A stretch of DNA of 64,000 nt from Fibrobacter sp. UWP2 (GCF_900141705.1 NZ_FQYM01000011.1:28096-92095); one strand, 5' to 3'; shown: positions 54,453 to 61,916, counted from the first letter of the stretch. A program made the numbers and translations. Notes: generated from the letters alone by a model not told the origin.

Positions 54453-55886
54453 TTATTTCGTCTTCACGCCGTTTTTCTCTAGCCACTTGGCCACATCTTT
54501 CGAGAGGCTCGAACCGCCGGAATAATGCACCGAAAGGCCTTCGCCGATTTTTGCGTTGGGCGCGAGTTTCGCAATCGCGGTGATGCTCTGGCCAAATCGC
54601 CCGCCACCGTGGGAGCAGAACGGCAGAATCCGCTTGCCCGTAAAGTCGTAACTTTCGAGCAAAGTCGCGATAGGCATCGGGATACTCGCCCACCAGTTGG
54701 GGTAACCGATGATAATCGTTTCGTAGTCGGCCCACTTCTTTGCGTCGGGCTTTTTCTTGAGGGCAGGGCGCGCCTGTTTGTGCTGGTCGTTCTGCGCCTG
54801 CTTCAAGACGGTGTTGTAGTCGTCGGAATAGGGCTTCACGAGTTCAAGTTCCACCATGTCGAAATCGGTCTGCTTCTTGATTTCGCGGGCGACACCGCGG
54901 GTATTCCCGCTCCAGGAATAGAAAACGATCAGCGCACGGGAAGCCCATTTCGTGTTCGACGACGCTTGCGACTTTTCGCCCTTAAAGCCCGCCGCTTCCT
55001 GGGTCACAAAAGTTCCCTTGACGCCTGCACCCGCATTCATGGCGAGCCGGAGCCCCACATTGTAACTCTTGCTGGATTGCTGCATGGCCCCGCGATAGGC
55101 ACTGCGGAGGTTCTTGCCGAAATCGTTCCAGCCGCCACCACGATGCACACGCCTTGTGCCCGAAGGTTTGCCCGCCGGGTCAACCGTCACGCTTGTCGAG
55201 CCCGCAGAAACACCGTAATCGCCGTAAAAATCAAAGCACCATTCGCCCACATTCCCGTAAATGTCATAAAGCCCGAAGGGATTGGGCTTGAACTTACCCA
55301 CGGGGAGCGTGTTCCCGCGGTAAACACCGGGACGTGTTTCCAGAACCTCGTCGTTGAAATAGTTCTGCTCGATTTGATACGGATAATGCCCGTAAAAATT
55401 CACGTCGTCGGCACCGGGAGCCTTCTTTGTGTAGAACGGAGTGGTCGTGCCGCCTCGGGCCGCGTATTCCCATTCCGCTTCGGTGGGGAGCCTGTAGCCG
55501 TTCGCCTCGCGATTCCAGCTGACCGCATCGCCTTCGATAGCGTAAACAGGAGTGCGTCCATCGCGTTCGCTTAACTTGTTGCAAAAACGCGCCGCTTCGA
55601 GCCACGTGATGTTTTCGACGGGCAAGTCGTCACCCCTGAAACTGGAAGGATTTTCGCCCATCACTTCGCGGTAAAGCTTTTGCGTCACCTCGTATTTGCC
55701 CAGGTAAAAATCGGAGACCTTCACCTTGTGGAGCGTCTCGTCGTTGACGCGCCAGTCCTCGTTTGCGGGGCTTCCCATGTTGAAAGTCCCGCCCTTGATA
55801 AGCACGAAGCCGTCGGGCGCAGGTGCCGCCGCAAGCGACACCGCCGAGAACCACAAAATTGCACAAGATAAAAGTTTAGCGAGCAT
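54453..55886 (-). CDS. exported SUMF1 domain-flavodoxin fusion
   Basis: This 477-residue protein has a Sec signal (about 1-21), a formylglycine-generating-enzyme-type SUMF1 domain (about 25-290; 'LIKGGTFNMGS', 'YRLPTEAEWEYAARGG', 'GNVGEWCFDFY', 'HRGGGW', 'VGLRLAMNAG'), a Ser/Lys linker, then a flavodoxin domain (about 318-477; 'IVFYSWSGNTRGVAREI', 'IIGYPNWWASIP'). The fusion is unusual. The SUMF1 part lacks an obvious catalytic Cys pair, so it may be a binding module. FMN would have to be inserted outside the cytoplasm. Its ATG overlaps the CMD-cupin stop (TAATG). Confidence 0.88.
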   Translation of the reverse strand: MLAKLLSCAILWFSAVSLAAAPAPDGFVLIKGGTFNMGSPANEDWRVNDETLHKVKVSDFYLGKYEVTQKLYREVMGENPSSFRGDDLPVENITWLEAARFCNKLSERDGRTPVYAIEGDAVSWNREANGYRLPTEAEWEYAARGGTTTPFYTKKAPGADDVNFYGHYPYQIEQNYFNDEVLETRPGVYRGNTLPVGKFKPNPFGLYDIYGNVGEWCFDFYGDYGVSAGSTSVTVDPAGKPSGTRRVHRGGGWNDFGKNLRSAYRGAMQQSSKSYNVGLRLAMNAGAGVKGTFVTQEAAGFKGEKSQASSNTKWASRALIVFYSWSGNTRGVAREIKKQTDFDMVELELVKPYSDDYNTVLKQAQNDQHKQARPALKKKPDAKKWADYETIIIGYPNWWASIPMPIATLLESYDFTGKRILPFCSHGGGRFGQSITAIAKLAPNAKIGEGLSVHYSGGSSLSKDVAKWLEKNGVKTK

Positions 55887-57109
55887 TATTTCAACTTCCC
55901 GTAGTCTTCGTCGCTCACGGGCTCAAGCCATTCGTTGCGACCACCTTCGCCAGGGACTTCAATCGCCAAATGCTGGAACCAGGAATCCGGAGCCGCCCCG
56001 TGCCAATGCTTGACGCCAGCCGGAATGTTCACCACGTCACCGGGCTTCAGTTCCACCGCCGGCTTGCCCCATTCCTGATAGTAGCCGCGGCCCGCCGTCG
56101 CAATGAGAATCTGGCCACCGCCCTTCTTGGCATGATGGATATGCCAGTTGTTGCGGCACGCCGGTTCAAAAGTCACGTTCCCGACACCCACCTGTTCCTT
56201 GCTGATCATGTCGAGATAACTCTTGCCCACGAAATACTTGGCGTAGGCGTCGTTCGGCTTACCCACCGGGAACACGCTCCAGTCCTTGCCTGGCACGGTT
56301 TTTGCACCCGACGCGTTTACGGCACCAGCCGTCGCGTTTGCTGCCTCAGCCACCGCTTCCTTGAGCAGTCGCAGAGCGTTTAGCGTACGCGGGTAACCGC
56401 AATACGGCAAGCAGTTGTAAATCGCCTGTTCCACATATTCGGCCGTGCGTATCTTGAGGTTCGCGCCGATATGCGCCTTGAGCTGCGGCTCCGTTCCCAG
56501 GTTCACGAGAATCGCCATCGTCAAAAGTTCGCGGGTATTCAGGTCGAGCCCCTTGCGGGTGTAGTAATCGCCAAAGCAGTTGCTTGCCAAGAAGTAATTG
56601 ATGGTCGGCATCCCGTCCTTTCCGTTTTTCGCCATGTCGCGGAAAGTCTGGCCGAACAGCGTTCCCTGCGCGTCGGCACCCGCCTCCAGGCGGGACTGCG
56701 CCGTCACCGTCGCACGGTTTTCGTCCACCTTCACGTTCTTCGCCTTGAACACGCTGCGGGCAATTTCCACAGCATCCACCGTCCGCGGGAACCCGGTGTA
56801 GGGGGCGCACTGGTAAATCGCCTCGAGAATTTCTTCGGGAGCAAGCCCCTGCGCAAGCGCCGTCGCCACTTCTTCTTGCAAAAGAGCGCCCGACTGCTGC
56901 GTCACAAGCGACACCAGGCGAATCAATTCCACCTCGCGCTTCTCCACAAGCGGAGTCGCCGCCGGAACCTCGTTCTGCGTGAAGTTGTCCATCACGGCAC
57001 GCAGTTCCTTGTCCTGCGAAAGCGCCTTTGCCTCGCCCTGCGGGCAGCAATCACACGCGGCAAGCACCGCACCCATACCAAGCATCGTCATAATCGTCCC
57101 TAGTTTCAT
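55886..57109 (-). CDS. lipoprotein CMD-CMD-cupin fusion
   Basis: This 407-residue protein has a lipobox ('LAACDCC', Cys about 19), two carboxymuconolactone decarboxylase/AhpD-like domains (about 40-125 and 155-250; 'CAPYTGFPRTVDAVE', 'CLPYCGYPRTLNALR') and a C-terminal cupin (about 300-395; 'NNWHIHHAK', 'GRGYYQEWG', 'PAGVKHWHGA'). The cupin keeps the His metal ligands. The CMD domains lack the CxxC of peroxidases. Roles in peroxide or quinone chemistry outside the cytoplasm are plausible. It is the first gene under a TATGCG-type promoter and is followed by the SUMF1-flavodoxin and DUF4405 genes. Confidence 0.9.
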   Translation of the reverse strand: MKLGTIMTMLGMGAVLAACDCCPQGEAKALSQDKELRAVMDNFTQNEVPAATPLVEKREVELIRLVSLVTQQSGALLQEEVATALAQGLAPEEILEAIYQCAPYTGFPRTVDAVEIARSVFKAKNVKVDENRATVTAQSRLEAGADAQGTLFGQTFRDMAKNGKDGMPTINYFLASNCFGDYYTRKGLDLNTRELLTMAILVNLGTEPQLKAHIGANLKIRTAEYVEQAIYNCLPYCGYPRTLNALRLLKEAVAEAANATAGAVNASGAKTVPGKDWSVFPVGKPNDAYAKYFVGKSYLDMISKEQVGVGNVTFEPACRNNWHIHHAKKGGGQILIATAGRGYYQEWGKPAVELKPGDVVNIPAGVKHWHGAAPDSWFQHLAIEVPGEGGRNEWLEPVSDEDYGKLK

Positions 57110-57136
57110 GGTTTGTTCCTTTTTTATCTACACCTT

Positions 57137-57204
57137 TAATATAAATAATTGCGCAAGCCCCGCAAAATACCAAGTTTTCATGCTCAGTATGCGCAAAACG
57201 CATA
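57137..57204 (-). promoter_or_regulatory. promoter with LysR-type palindrome, CMD-cupin operon
   Basis: The palindrome TATGCG-CAAAA-CGCATA (57188-57204) is separated by exactly 37 bases from a 14-base block at 57137-57150 that reads AATTATTTATATTA on the minus strand and holds the -10 (TATATT). The site would centre near -65, the usual activator position for LysR proteins. The block ends 27 bases before the ATG. Confidence 0.8.
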
Positions 57205-57304
57205 GTGAAGCCCGCCAAGGGGATTGTTTCCCCTAAAAAGAAAAGACTGCCAAGAGTTTCCTGGCAATCTTTCTAAAACATTCCGCCCATAAGGCGCAAT
57301 CAGC

Positions 57305-57865
57305 CTACTTCACCCACTTGTCGACTTCTTTCTGGGCCTTGTCGCGTTCGTTCTGGGCCACGTGTCCGTAGATGGCGAGGCCGGGAGTCACGTTCGCGCC
57401 GGTCACCTTCTTGAGGCGGGCTACACCCGAGAGGCCGCTGCCTTCGTGGGTCACGAACGGGTGAATCGTCTTGCCTTTCAGGTTATACTTCTCGAAGAAG
57501 GTGAACATGGGCATGGGCATTTCGCCCCACCACACCGGGTAACCGACGTAAATTTCGTCGAATTCTTCGGGGTTCACGTTCACCGGCTTGATGGCCGGGC
57601 GTGCGTCCTGCGCAAGTTCCTTCTTGGCCACATTGATGCAGTCATCGTATTTCTTGGGGTATTCCTTCGCGGGTTCCACGTGCAAAAGCGTGCCGCCCGT
57701 CTTTTTCGCAATCATCTCGGCAATGATTTCGGTATTGCCCTTGGAAATGTTCCCGACGCTGTAGTTTTCGTCGGCGCGGGAATAGTAAACGACGAGGATT
57801 TTCTTTTCTGCTGCCATAGAGACTCCTAGAAGAAGTGATAAAAGAATCAAGGTGATTTTTTTCAT
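57305..57865 (-). CDS. exported flavodoxin
   Basis: From ATG 57865 this is a 186-residue protein with a Sec signal (ending 'GVSMAAEKK') and a flavodoxin domain: FMN phosphate loop 'VVYYSRADENYSVGNIS', 'IYVGYPVWWGEMPMPMFTF' and 'FVTHEGSGLSGVARL'. Flavodoxins normally carry electrons in the cytoplasm; an exported form is unusual. GGCGGA lies before the ATG. The upstream frame to 58000 runs over its promoter and is not coding. It has its own TATGCG-type promoter and is separate from the CMD-cupin operon. Confidence 0.9.
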   Translation of the reverse strand: MKKITLILLSLLLGVSMAAEKKILVVYYSRADENYSVGNISKGNTEIIAEMIAKKTGGTLLHVEPAKEYPKKYDDCINVAKKELAQDARPAIKPVNVNPEEFDEIYVGYPVWWGEMPMPMFTFFEKYNLKGKTIHPFVTHEGSGLSGVARLKKVTGANVTPGLAIYGHVAQNERDKAQKEVDKWVK

Positions 57866-57910
57866 GGAATCCGCCTTTTTCGTTAAAAATTCTTTTGAAC
57901 CGGTTGCCTT

Positions 57911-57978
57911 TAATATAAATAATTTCAGGACGGCCGCGTAATGCGTAATTTTTATGCCCAGTATGCGTGTGGCGCATA
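57911..57978 (-). promoter_or_regulatory. promoter with LysR-type palindrome, flavodoxin gene
   Basis: TATGCG-TGTGG-CGCATA (57962-57978), a 37-base spacer, then the same 14-base -10 block (57911-57924), 45 bases before the ATG. The spacer also shares the TTTTATGCCCAG segment next to the palindrome. Confidence 0.8.
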
Positions 57979-58009
57979 GTGAGCAAACGGTCGGCGGCAA
58001 TGAAGGCCC

Positions 58010-58168
58010 TTAGTCGCCAGGATTCCAGTCCTTGAAATGCTGGATTTCGGCGAGGGTTGAGGTAAAGAAACGCTTTTCCTTGTTGAGACAGCGAATCTTT
58101 TTCATGTCGTCTTCGGAAAGCTTGAAGTTAGTTTGCGAACAGGGAGTAAAAAACTGGGCGTTCCCCAG
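58010..58168 (-). pseudogene. aldo/keto reductase C-terminal remnant
   Basis: A 52-codon frame ends at TAA 58010-58012. Its last 39 codons read 'NFKLSEDDMKKIRCLNKEKR' then 'FFTSTLAEIQHFKDWNPGD', the C-terminal signature of aldo/keto reductases (compare 'FDFELTDDEMKQIASLNTGHR' at the end of the intact gene at 59178). Everything upstream is missing, and the break lies beside a GGGCGTTCCCC repeat core (58156-58166). An in-frame TGA precedes at 58169-58171, so this is a gene relic. Confidence 0.75.
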
Positions 58169-58195
58169 TCAAGGGCCAGGTCGGTACGACAGCTC

Positions 58196-58636
58196 TTAAA
58201 TTACACTGAAATCAATGAACTTGTAAAAGCCCGCGTTTTTCGCTGCTTCAAATTCACCTTCGTCAAAGGACTTGTTTGCTAGACCTTCTCTAATGATTTT
58301 GATAAAGGTTTCCTTTAGCGGATCAAGATCGTTCTTTATAGTGTTGTAAACAACAAACGAGTCGAGCCCAGCATAATCGTGAACAATCCTGTTGCGCATA
58401 CCGCGAATTGCCTGAATGTTTTCGCTTGCGATTCCCGCTTTGGCGGCGTCCGAGAGTTTGTTGATGGATTCGCCTATGTTTGCAAGCAAAGTCAAACATG
58501 CGTTGAATACCATCTGGTCTTCTTTCTCAAGAAGTTCTTCGGTGGAATGAATATCCCGTGTATATTTTTGAATTTTCAACAGGGATTCGAGCATTCCCAA
58601 TAAGTGGAAAAGATCGTTCCTGGGGTCATTCGACAC
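58196..58636 (-). CDS. hepT: HepT-like ribonuclease toxin (DUF86)
   Basis: This 146-residue helical protein has the HEPN Rx4H motif in 'MRNRIVHDYAG' near residue 80, and 'LLANIGESINKLS' typical of HepT. HepT toxins cleave RNA; the paired MntA enzyme neutralises HepT by adding AMP to a Tyr near this motif, here the Tyr in 'RNRIVHDY'. The gene overlaps mntA by 11 bases, the standard arrangement of this type VII toxin-antitoxin module. Confidence 0.9.
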   Translation of the reverse strand: MSNDPRNDLFHLLGMLESLLKIQKYTRDIHSTEELLEKEDQMVFNACLTLLANIGESINKLSDAAKAGIASENIQAIRGMRNRIVHDYAGLDSFVVYNTIKNDLDPLKETFIKIIREGLANKSFDEGEFEAAKNAGFYKFIDFSVI

Positions 58637-58904
58637 GGATGGACTCCTTGCTTGCTCGATACAGGATAATGGGGTTTGCGAACTTCTCTATGACGACATC
58701 CACGGACTTGCCAGTTTTTTCGGAAAGTTCCTTTCGCAAGGACAACAGGTCATTGTAGTCCTGGAAATCACGGACTAGCAGGTCGATGTCGTTGGGAGTT
58801 GCTGTTCGAACAGACGAACCGAAAACAAAGACATCCTTCAGGCGATACTTCGCAAGAAGTTTGTTTTCACGGAATATCCGTAATATGTTTTCGGCGAACA
58901 CCAT
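58626..58904 (-). CDS. mntA: MntA-like nucleotidyltransferase antitoxin
   Basis: This 92-residue minimal nucleotidyltransferase has the active-site motif 'GSSVRTATPNDIDLLV' (GSxxR followed by DxD), which binds ATP and metal to transfer AMP to HepT. The C-terminal half has the third acidic residue in 'VDVVIEKF'. It is the first gene of the pair. No clear ribosome site is visible. The pair sits in the gap between the AKR remnant and an intact AKR gene. Confidence 0.88.
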   Translation of the reverse strand: MVFAENILRIFRENKLLAKYRLKDVFVFGSSVRTATPNDIDLLVRDFQDYNDLLSLRKELSEKTGKSVDVVIEKFANPIILYRASKESIRVE

Positions 58905-59177
58905 AGTTTTCCCTTATTATTACATTTCCAATATACATTTTTCTGTCCGTTTGTGCAACAAGACTAGTGTGACTTAGGACTGATTTCAGTAATGTTTGCG
59001 AATCTACAGAGAAAAATTACCACCGTAACCAATGTCTTATGGGCATTTCCCCGGCCCGATCCTTGAGCCTGCCGAAGGAGAGCAAGGGGGACACCTCCCC
59101 CACCTATGCCTTCAAAGCATATCTTTTATACGGAATAAGTATTTTGATTTATGGCGGGATTTGGTTATTTTTAGGGC
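58905..59177. other. intergenic gap without recognised gene
   Basis: This 273-base stretch separates mntA and the exported aldo/keto reductase gene. It contains GGGCATTTCCCC near 59041 followed by GGCCCGATCC, a possible variant of the GGGCGTTCCCC repeat, and no TATGCG palindrome. I see no gene or RNA in it. Confidence 0.5.
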
Positions 59178-60116
59178 ATGAGGTGGTTCAGTTTCTTGTT
59201 CGTTTTCCTGTTCATGGCGTGTTCGAGCGATGCCGCGTCGCAGGCTATGCCGAAGGTATCGAATAAAGGAGATTCGATTGTGCAGAACAGCAAAGGGGCG
59301 GCCCCAACGGTCAAGTTGAATTCGGGTTTCGATATGCCAATTCTCGGGCTTGGCACTTGGACTTTGCGCGGCAAGGTGGCTGAAGACGCAGTCTATGTCG
59401 CCATCAAGAACGGGTATCGATTGATTGATACGGCAAAATATTACGACAACGAAGAATCCGTGGGTAGGGGTATTCGTCGGGCGATTGACGATGGGCTCGT
59501 GAAGCGCGAAGATTTGTTCGTGACATCGAAACTGGTGCCGTGGAGCAACTCCTTGGACGAAGACATCGACGACTCACTCGAAAAGCTGGGGCTCGAATAT
59601 ATTGATTTGATGCTGTTGCACCAGCACGGGAGCGACGCCGAGGACAAGGCGGTTTACAAGGCTATGGAACGCGCGGTGAAGGCGAAGAAGATCCGTTCCA
59701 TCGGCATATCGAATTACTACACCGAAAAGACGGCGAAGCGCTTTTTTGCCGATTTCGAAATCAAACCTGCCGTGGTGCAAAACGAGAACCATGTGTTTTA
59801 CCAGAACACGGAATTCAAGGAATACGCAAAACGATACGGCGCTGTGGTGGAATCTTATTACCCGCTGGGCGGGCGCGGCCACACCGAAGACGTCTTGGGG
59901 AACAAGGTTGTCGCAAAGATAGCGAAGGCTCACGGGAAATCGGCCGCTCAGGTGGTGTTGCGCTGGCATGTGCAATCGGGCTACATTGCCATTCCGGGCT
60001 CCAAGAACCCTGACCACATCGCAGAAAACATATCGATTTTCGACTTCGAGTTGACAGACGACGAAATGAAGCAAATAGCCTCCTTAAATACGGGACACCG
60101 CTACGAGAACTGGTGA
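59178..60116 (+). CDS. lipoprotein aldo/keto reductase
   Basis: This 312-residue protein has a lipoprotein signal ('LFVFLFMAC', Cys about 15) and then a full aldo/keto reductase barrel. Catalytic residues are Asp and Tyr in 'LIDTAKYYDNEE', Lys in 'FVTSKLVPWSN' and His in 'DLMLLHQHGSD'; the NADP site includes 'IPGSKNPDHIAENI'. An envelope-anchored AKR is odd because NADPH is not available outside the cytoplasm. It precedes the LysR gene by 66 bases on the same strand, and resembles the truncated AKR remnant on the other side of the toxin-antitoxin pair. Confidence 0.88.
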   Translation: MRWFSFLFVFLFMACSSDAASQAMPKVSNKGDSIVQNSKGAAPTVKLNSGFDMPILGLGTWTLRGKVAEDAVYVAIKNGYRLIDTAKYYDNEESVGRGIRRAIDDGLVKREDLFVTSKLVPWSNSLDEDIDDSLEKLGLEYIDLMLLHQHGSDAEDKAVYKAMERAVKAKKIRSIGISNYYTEKTAKRFFADFEIKPAVVQNENHVFYQNTEFKEYAKRYGAVVESYYPLGGRGHTEDVLGNKVVAKIAKAHGKSAAQVVLRWHVQSGYIAIPGSKNPDHIAENISIFDFELTDDEMKQIASLNTGHRYENW

Positions 60117-60128
60117 AAATAGCCCCAC

Positions 60129-60161
60129 TATTCACTTGACGCATAGCGAATTTATTATATT
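60129..60161 (+). promoter_or_regulatory. LysR gene promoter with degenerate palindrome
   Basis: TATTCA-CTTGA-CGCATA (60129-60145) keeps one perfect half-site and spacing of the TATGCG-N5-CGCATA palindrome. It overlaps the -35 position of a TATATT -10 at 60156-60161, as expected for negative self-regulation. The ATG of the LysR gene is at 60183. Confidence 0.6.
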
Positions 60162-60182
60162 CTCCCCCAAAAGGGGCTTTTT

Positions 60183-60989
60183 ATGTTTGTCGAAACCTAC
60201 ATTTTGCGATTGCTGGCCGGGTTCCTGGAATACGGGACGCTTTCGGCCGTTGCGGACAAGCTCTACACTTCGCAGCCGGCGGTGAGCCGCGCGTTCAAGA
60301 AGCTGGAAGACGAAATCGGTGCTCCGCTCTTCGAGCGCAAAAAGAACCGCATCGAGCTGAACGAGAAGGGCCGCACGGTCGCCGAATACGCGAAGCGCAT
60401 CATGGATTTGCAAGGCGAGATGATGGAAAAGGTGAACCCGCAGGGAGCGGGTACACGCACGTTCTCTATCGCGTCGGTGGCCATCCTCCCCGCCATGCGG
60501 ATGGTGCAGGAACTGCGGGAAAAACACCCCGGCGCGCAGGTCACTTACGAGATTATCGACAATGAGGCGGGCGTGCTGAAGGCCTTGAACGAGGGCTCGG
60601 CGGATATCGGCATCACGCTTAAGGCCCCCCGTGCAAAGAAATACCGCGCCGAAAAATACATGCAGGAGCGGCTCTCGATTGCGCTCCCGAAAAAGCACCC
60701 GCTTGCGAAGCGCAAGTCCATCCGACTCCGGGAACTCAAGGGCGAGACCATTATCCAGCGCAGCAACGTAGGGTTCTGGGAGCAGGTCAAGCGCAAGAAG
60801 ATTCCCGACGCCACCTTCATCAAGCACGACAGCGTGAAGGGAATTTCAAAGCTCATCGAGCAGTCTTCGCTGTTGACGTTCGTTTCGGACCAAAAGTTCG
60901 ATTACGACATTCCCAAGGACCGCAAGATTGTGCCGCTCGCCGACCGCGAAATGAACGTGGAATTTTTCAAGGTTAAGTTAATGAAATAG
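60183..60989 (+). CDS. LysR-family regulator of the redox cluster
   Basis: This 268-residue LysR protein has the N-terminal helix-turn-helix ('LSAVADKLYTSQPAVSRAFK') and an effector domain (about 92-265; 'TFSIASVAILPAMRMVQEL', 'SADIGITLKAP'). It is shorter than the usual 300 residues. Because three promoters around it share a TATGCG-N5-CGCATA palindrome at the position LysR activators use, and its own promoter has a degenerate copy, it is the likely regulator of the flavodoxin, CMD-cupin and ABM genes. The signal is unknown; a quinone, aldehyde or oxidant is plausible from the gene set. Confidence 0.9.
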   Translation: MFVETYILRLLAGFLEYGTLSAVADKLYTSQPAVSRAFKKLEDEIGAPLFERKKNRIELNEKGRTVAEYAKRIMDLQGEMMEKVNPQGAGTRTFSIASVAILPAMRMVQELREKHPGAQVTYEIIDNEAGVLKALNEGSADIGITLKAPRAKKYRAEKYMQERLSIALPKKHPLAKRKSIRLRELKGETIIQRSNVGFWEQVKRKKIPDATFIKHDSVKGISKLIEQSSLLTFVSDQKFDYDIPKDRKIVPLADREMNVEFFKVKLMK

Positions 60990-61014
60990 TGCGCGGGCAT
61001 TGCATTGTCGCGAC

Positions 61015-61416
61015 TTATTTCCTGATGAATTTTTCGTCGGTCTTGGGCATGGTGTTGTCGGGCGTGTAGCGTTCGACAGTCATTTTCAAGTCGTACTTGT
61101 CGCGGAGTTTCGCAATCGTCTTCATCATGGGCGAAGCATGGTGCACATCGATGGCGGCCTGGCTTTCCCACGCGTCAATCAGCAAGATGGTCTCGGGATC
61201 GTCCAGCGACTGGAAATATTCGTAGCGGATGTTGCCCTTCTCGGCACGGATTTTCGCCACCGTCCCGCTAGAAACCATCTCTTCGGCGAACTTCTTTGCC
61301 GCCCCGTTCTTACCCGTATAGCGCAGGTTTACCGTAATGTTGCTCATGGCACTCTCCGCAAACACGCTCGCAGAGAGCGCAAGGATTGAAAACATTGTTA
61401 AAAACTTGAGCTTCAT
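61015..61416 (-). CDS. exported ABM-type monooxygenase
   Basis: This 133-residue protein has a Sec signal ('FLTMFSILALSASVFAESA') and a single ABM ferredoxin-like domain ('ITVNLRYTGKNGAAKKFAEE', 'RYEYFQSLDDPETILLIDAW', 'HHASPMMKTIAKLRDKY'), as in YgiN-type quinol monooxygenases. These cofactor-free enzymes oxidise quinols and dimerise. Export is unusual for the family. Its promoter carries the same palindrome and 37-base spacer as the flavodoxin and CMD-cupin genes, which places it in the same regulon. It is convergent with the LysR gene. Confidence 0.88.
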   Translation of the reverse strand: MKLKFLTMFSILALSASVFAESAMSNITVNLRYTGKNGAAKKFAEEMVSSGTVAKIRAEKGNIRYEYFQSLDDPETILLIDAWESQAAIDVHHASPMMKTIAKLRDKYDLKMTVERYTPDNTMPKTDEKFIRK

Positions 61417-61442
61417 TTTGCCACTCCGAAATGCTTCGCATA

Positions 61443-61510
61443 TAATATAAATAATTTCGGAGCATGCACAAAATGCTTAATTTTCATGCTCAGTATGCGC
61501 GGAACGCATA
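61443..61510 (-). promoter_or_regulatory. promoter with LysR-type palindrome, ABM gene
   Basis: TATGCG-CGGAA-CGCATA (61494-61510), exactly 37 bases, then the identical 14-base -10 block (61443-61456), 26 bases before the ATG. The TTTTCATGCTCAG segment beside the palindrome is the same as at 57.2 kb. Confidence 0.8.
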
Positions 61511-61744
61511 GTGAAAGCAAACGCTTTTATGGTTTACTGTCGGAAAAAATCTTCTTTGGACAATTTTAAAATATCCCTGACCGAAAAATCCGCTAGATAA
61601 AAAGATAGATCCCGTATAAGGCTAGGTTTCTATCGAAACGCATGGCATGAAGCCTGCTTTCACCTTAATGGGACCAGTTTCCTATAAAATATATAAATAG
61701 AGGCAAAAAGTCAAATAGCCAACCGTTTAATATCGCTTTTTTGG

Positions 61745-61823
61745 GGGCGTTCCCCACCTTGGTGGCCATGCGCACTAAACAACAAGTTGTTAAGTGCTGT
61801 CCGCCCACTGGCGTGGGTCGGGC
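61745..61823 (+). repeat. GGGCGTTCCCC...GGGTCGGGC element with internal hairpins
   Basis: The core GGGCGTTCCCC (61745-61755) is followed by a 26-base imperfect palindrome (61772-61797, GCACTAAACAAC / GTTGTTAAGTGC, 11 of 12 pairs), a CCCAC / GTGGG hairpin, and GGGTCGGGC (61815-61823). I recall this frame of conserved ends around a variable hairpin from intergenic regions of Bacteroidota-type genomes. Confidence 0.6.
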
Positions 61824-61889
61824 TATATTTTATGGGTTGCCCGGTTCACTCCGTTCCCGCCTAACCTCATAAAACGGAGCCTTACACTT

Positions 61890-61916
61890 GTCATCCCCGC
61901 GAAGGCGGGGATCTCC
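61890..61916 (+). repeat. GTCATCCCCGCGAAGGCGGGGATC hairpin repeat
   Basis: ATCCCCGC-GAAG-GCGGGGAT is a perfect 8-bp hairpin (61893-61912). The same sequence is a common dispersed intergenic repeat in many bacterial genomes (from general knowledge). Confidence 0.6.

Noticed and set aside
59039..59266. 75-codon plus-strand frame before the exported aldo/keto reductase
   Set aside because: It overlaps the start of the reductase gene in another frame and its first half is repeat-like DNA.
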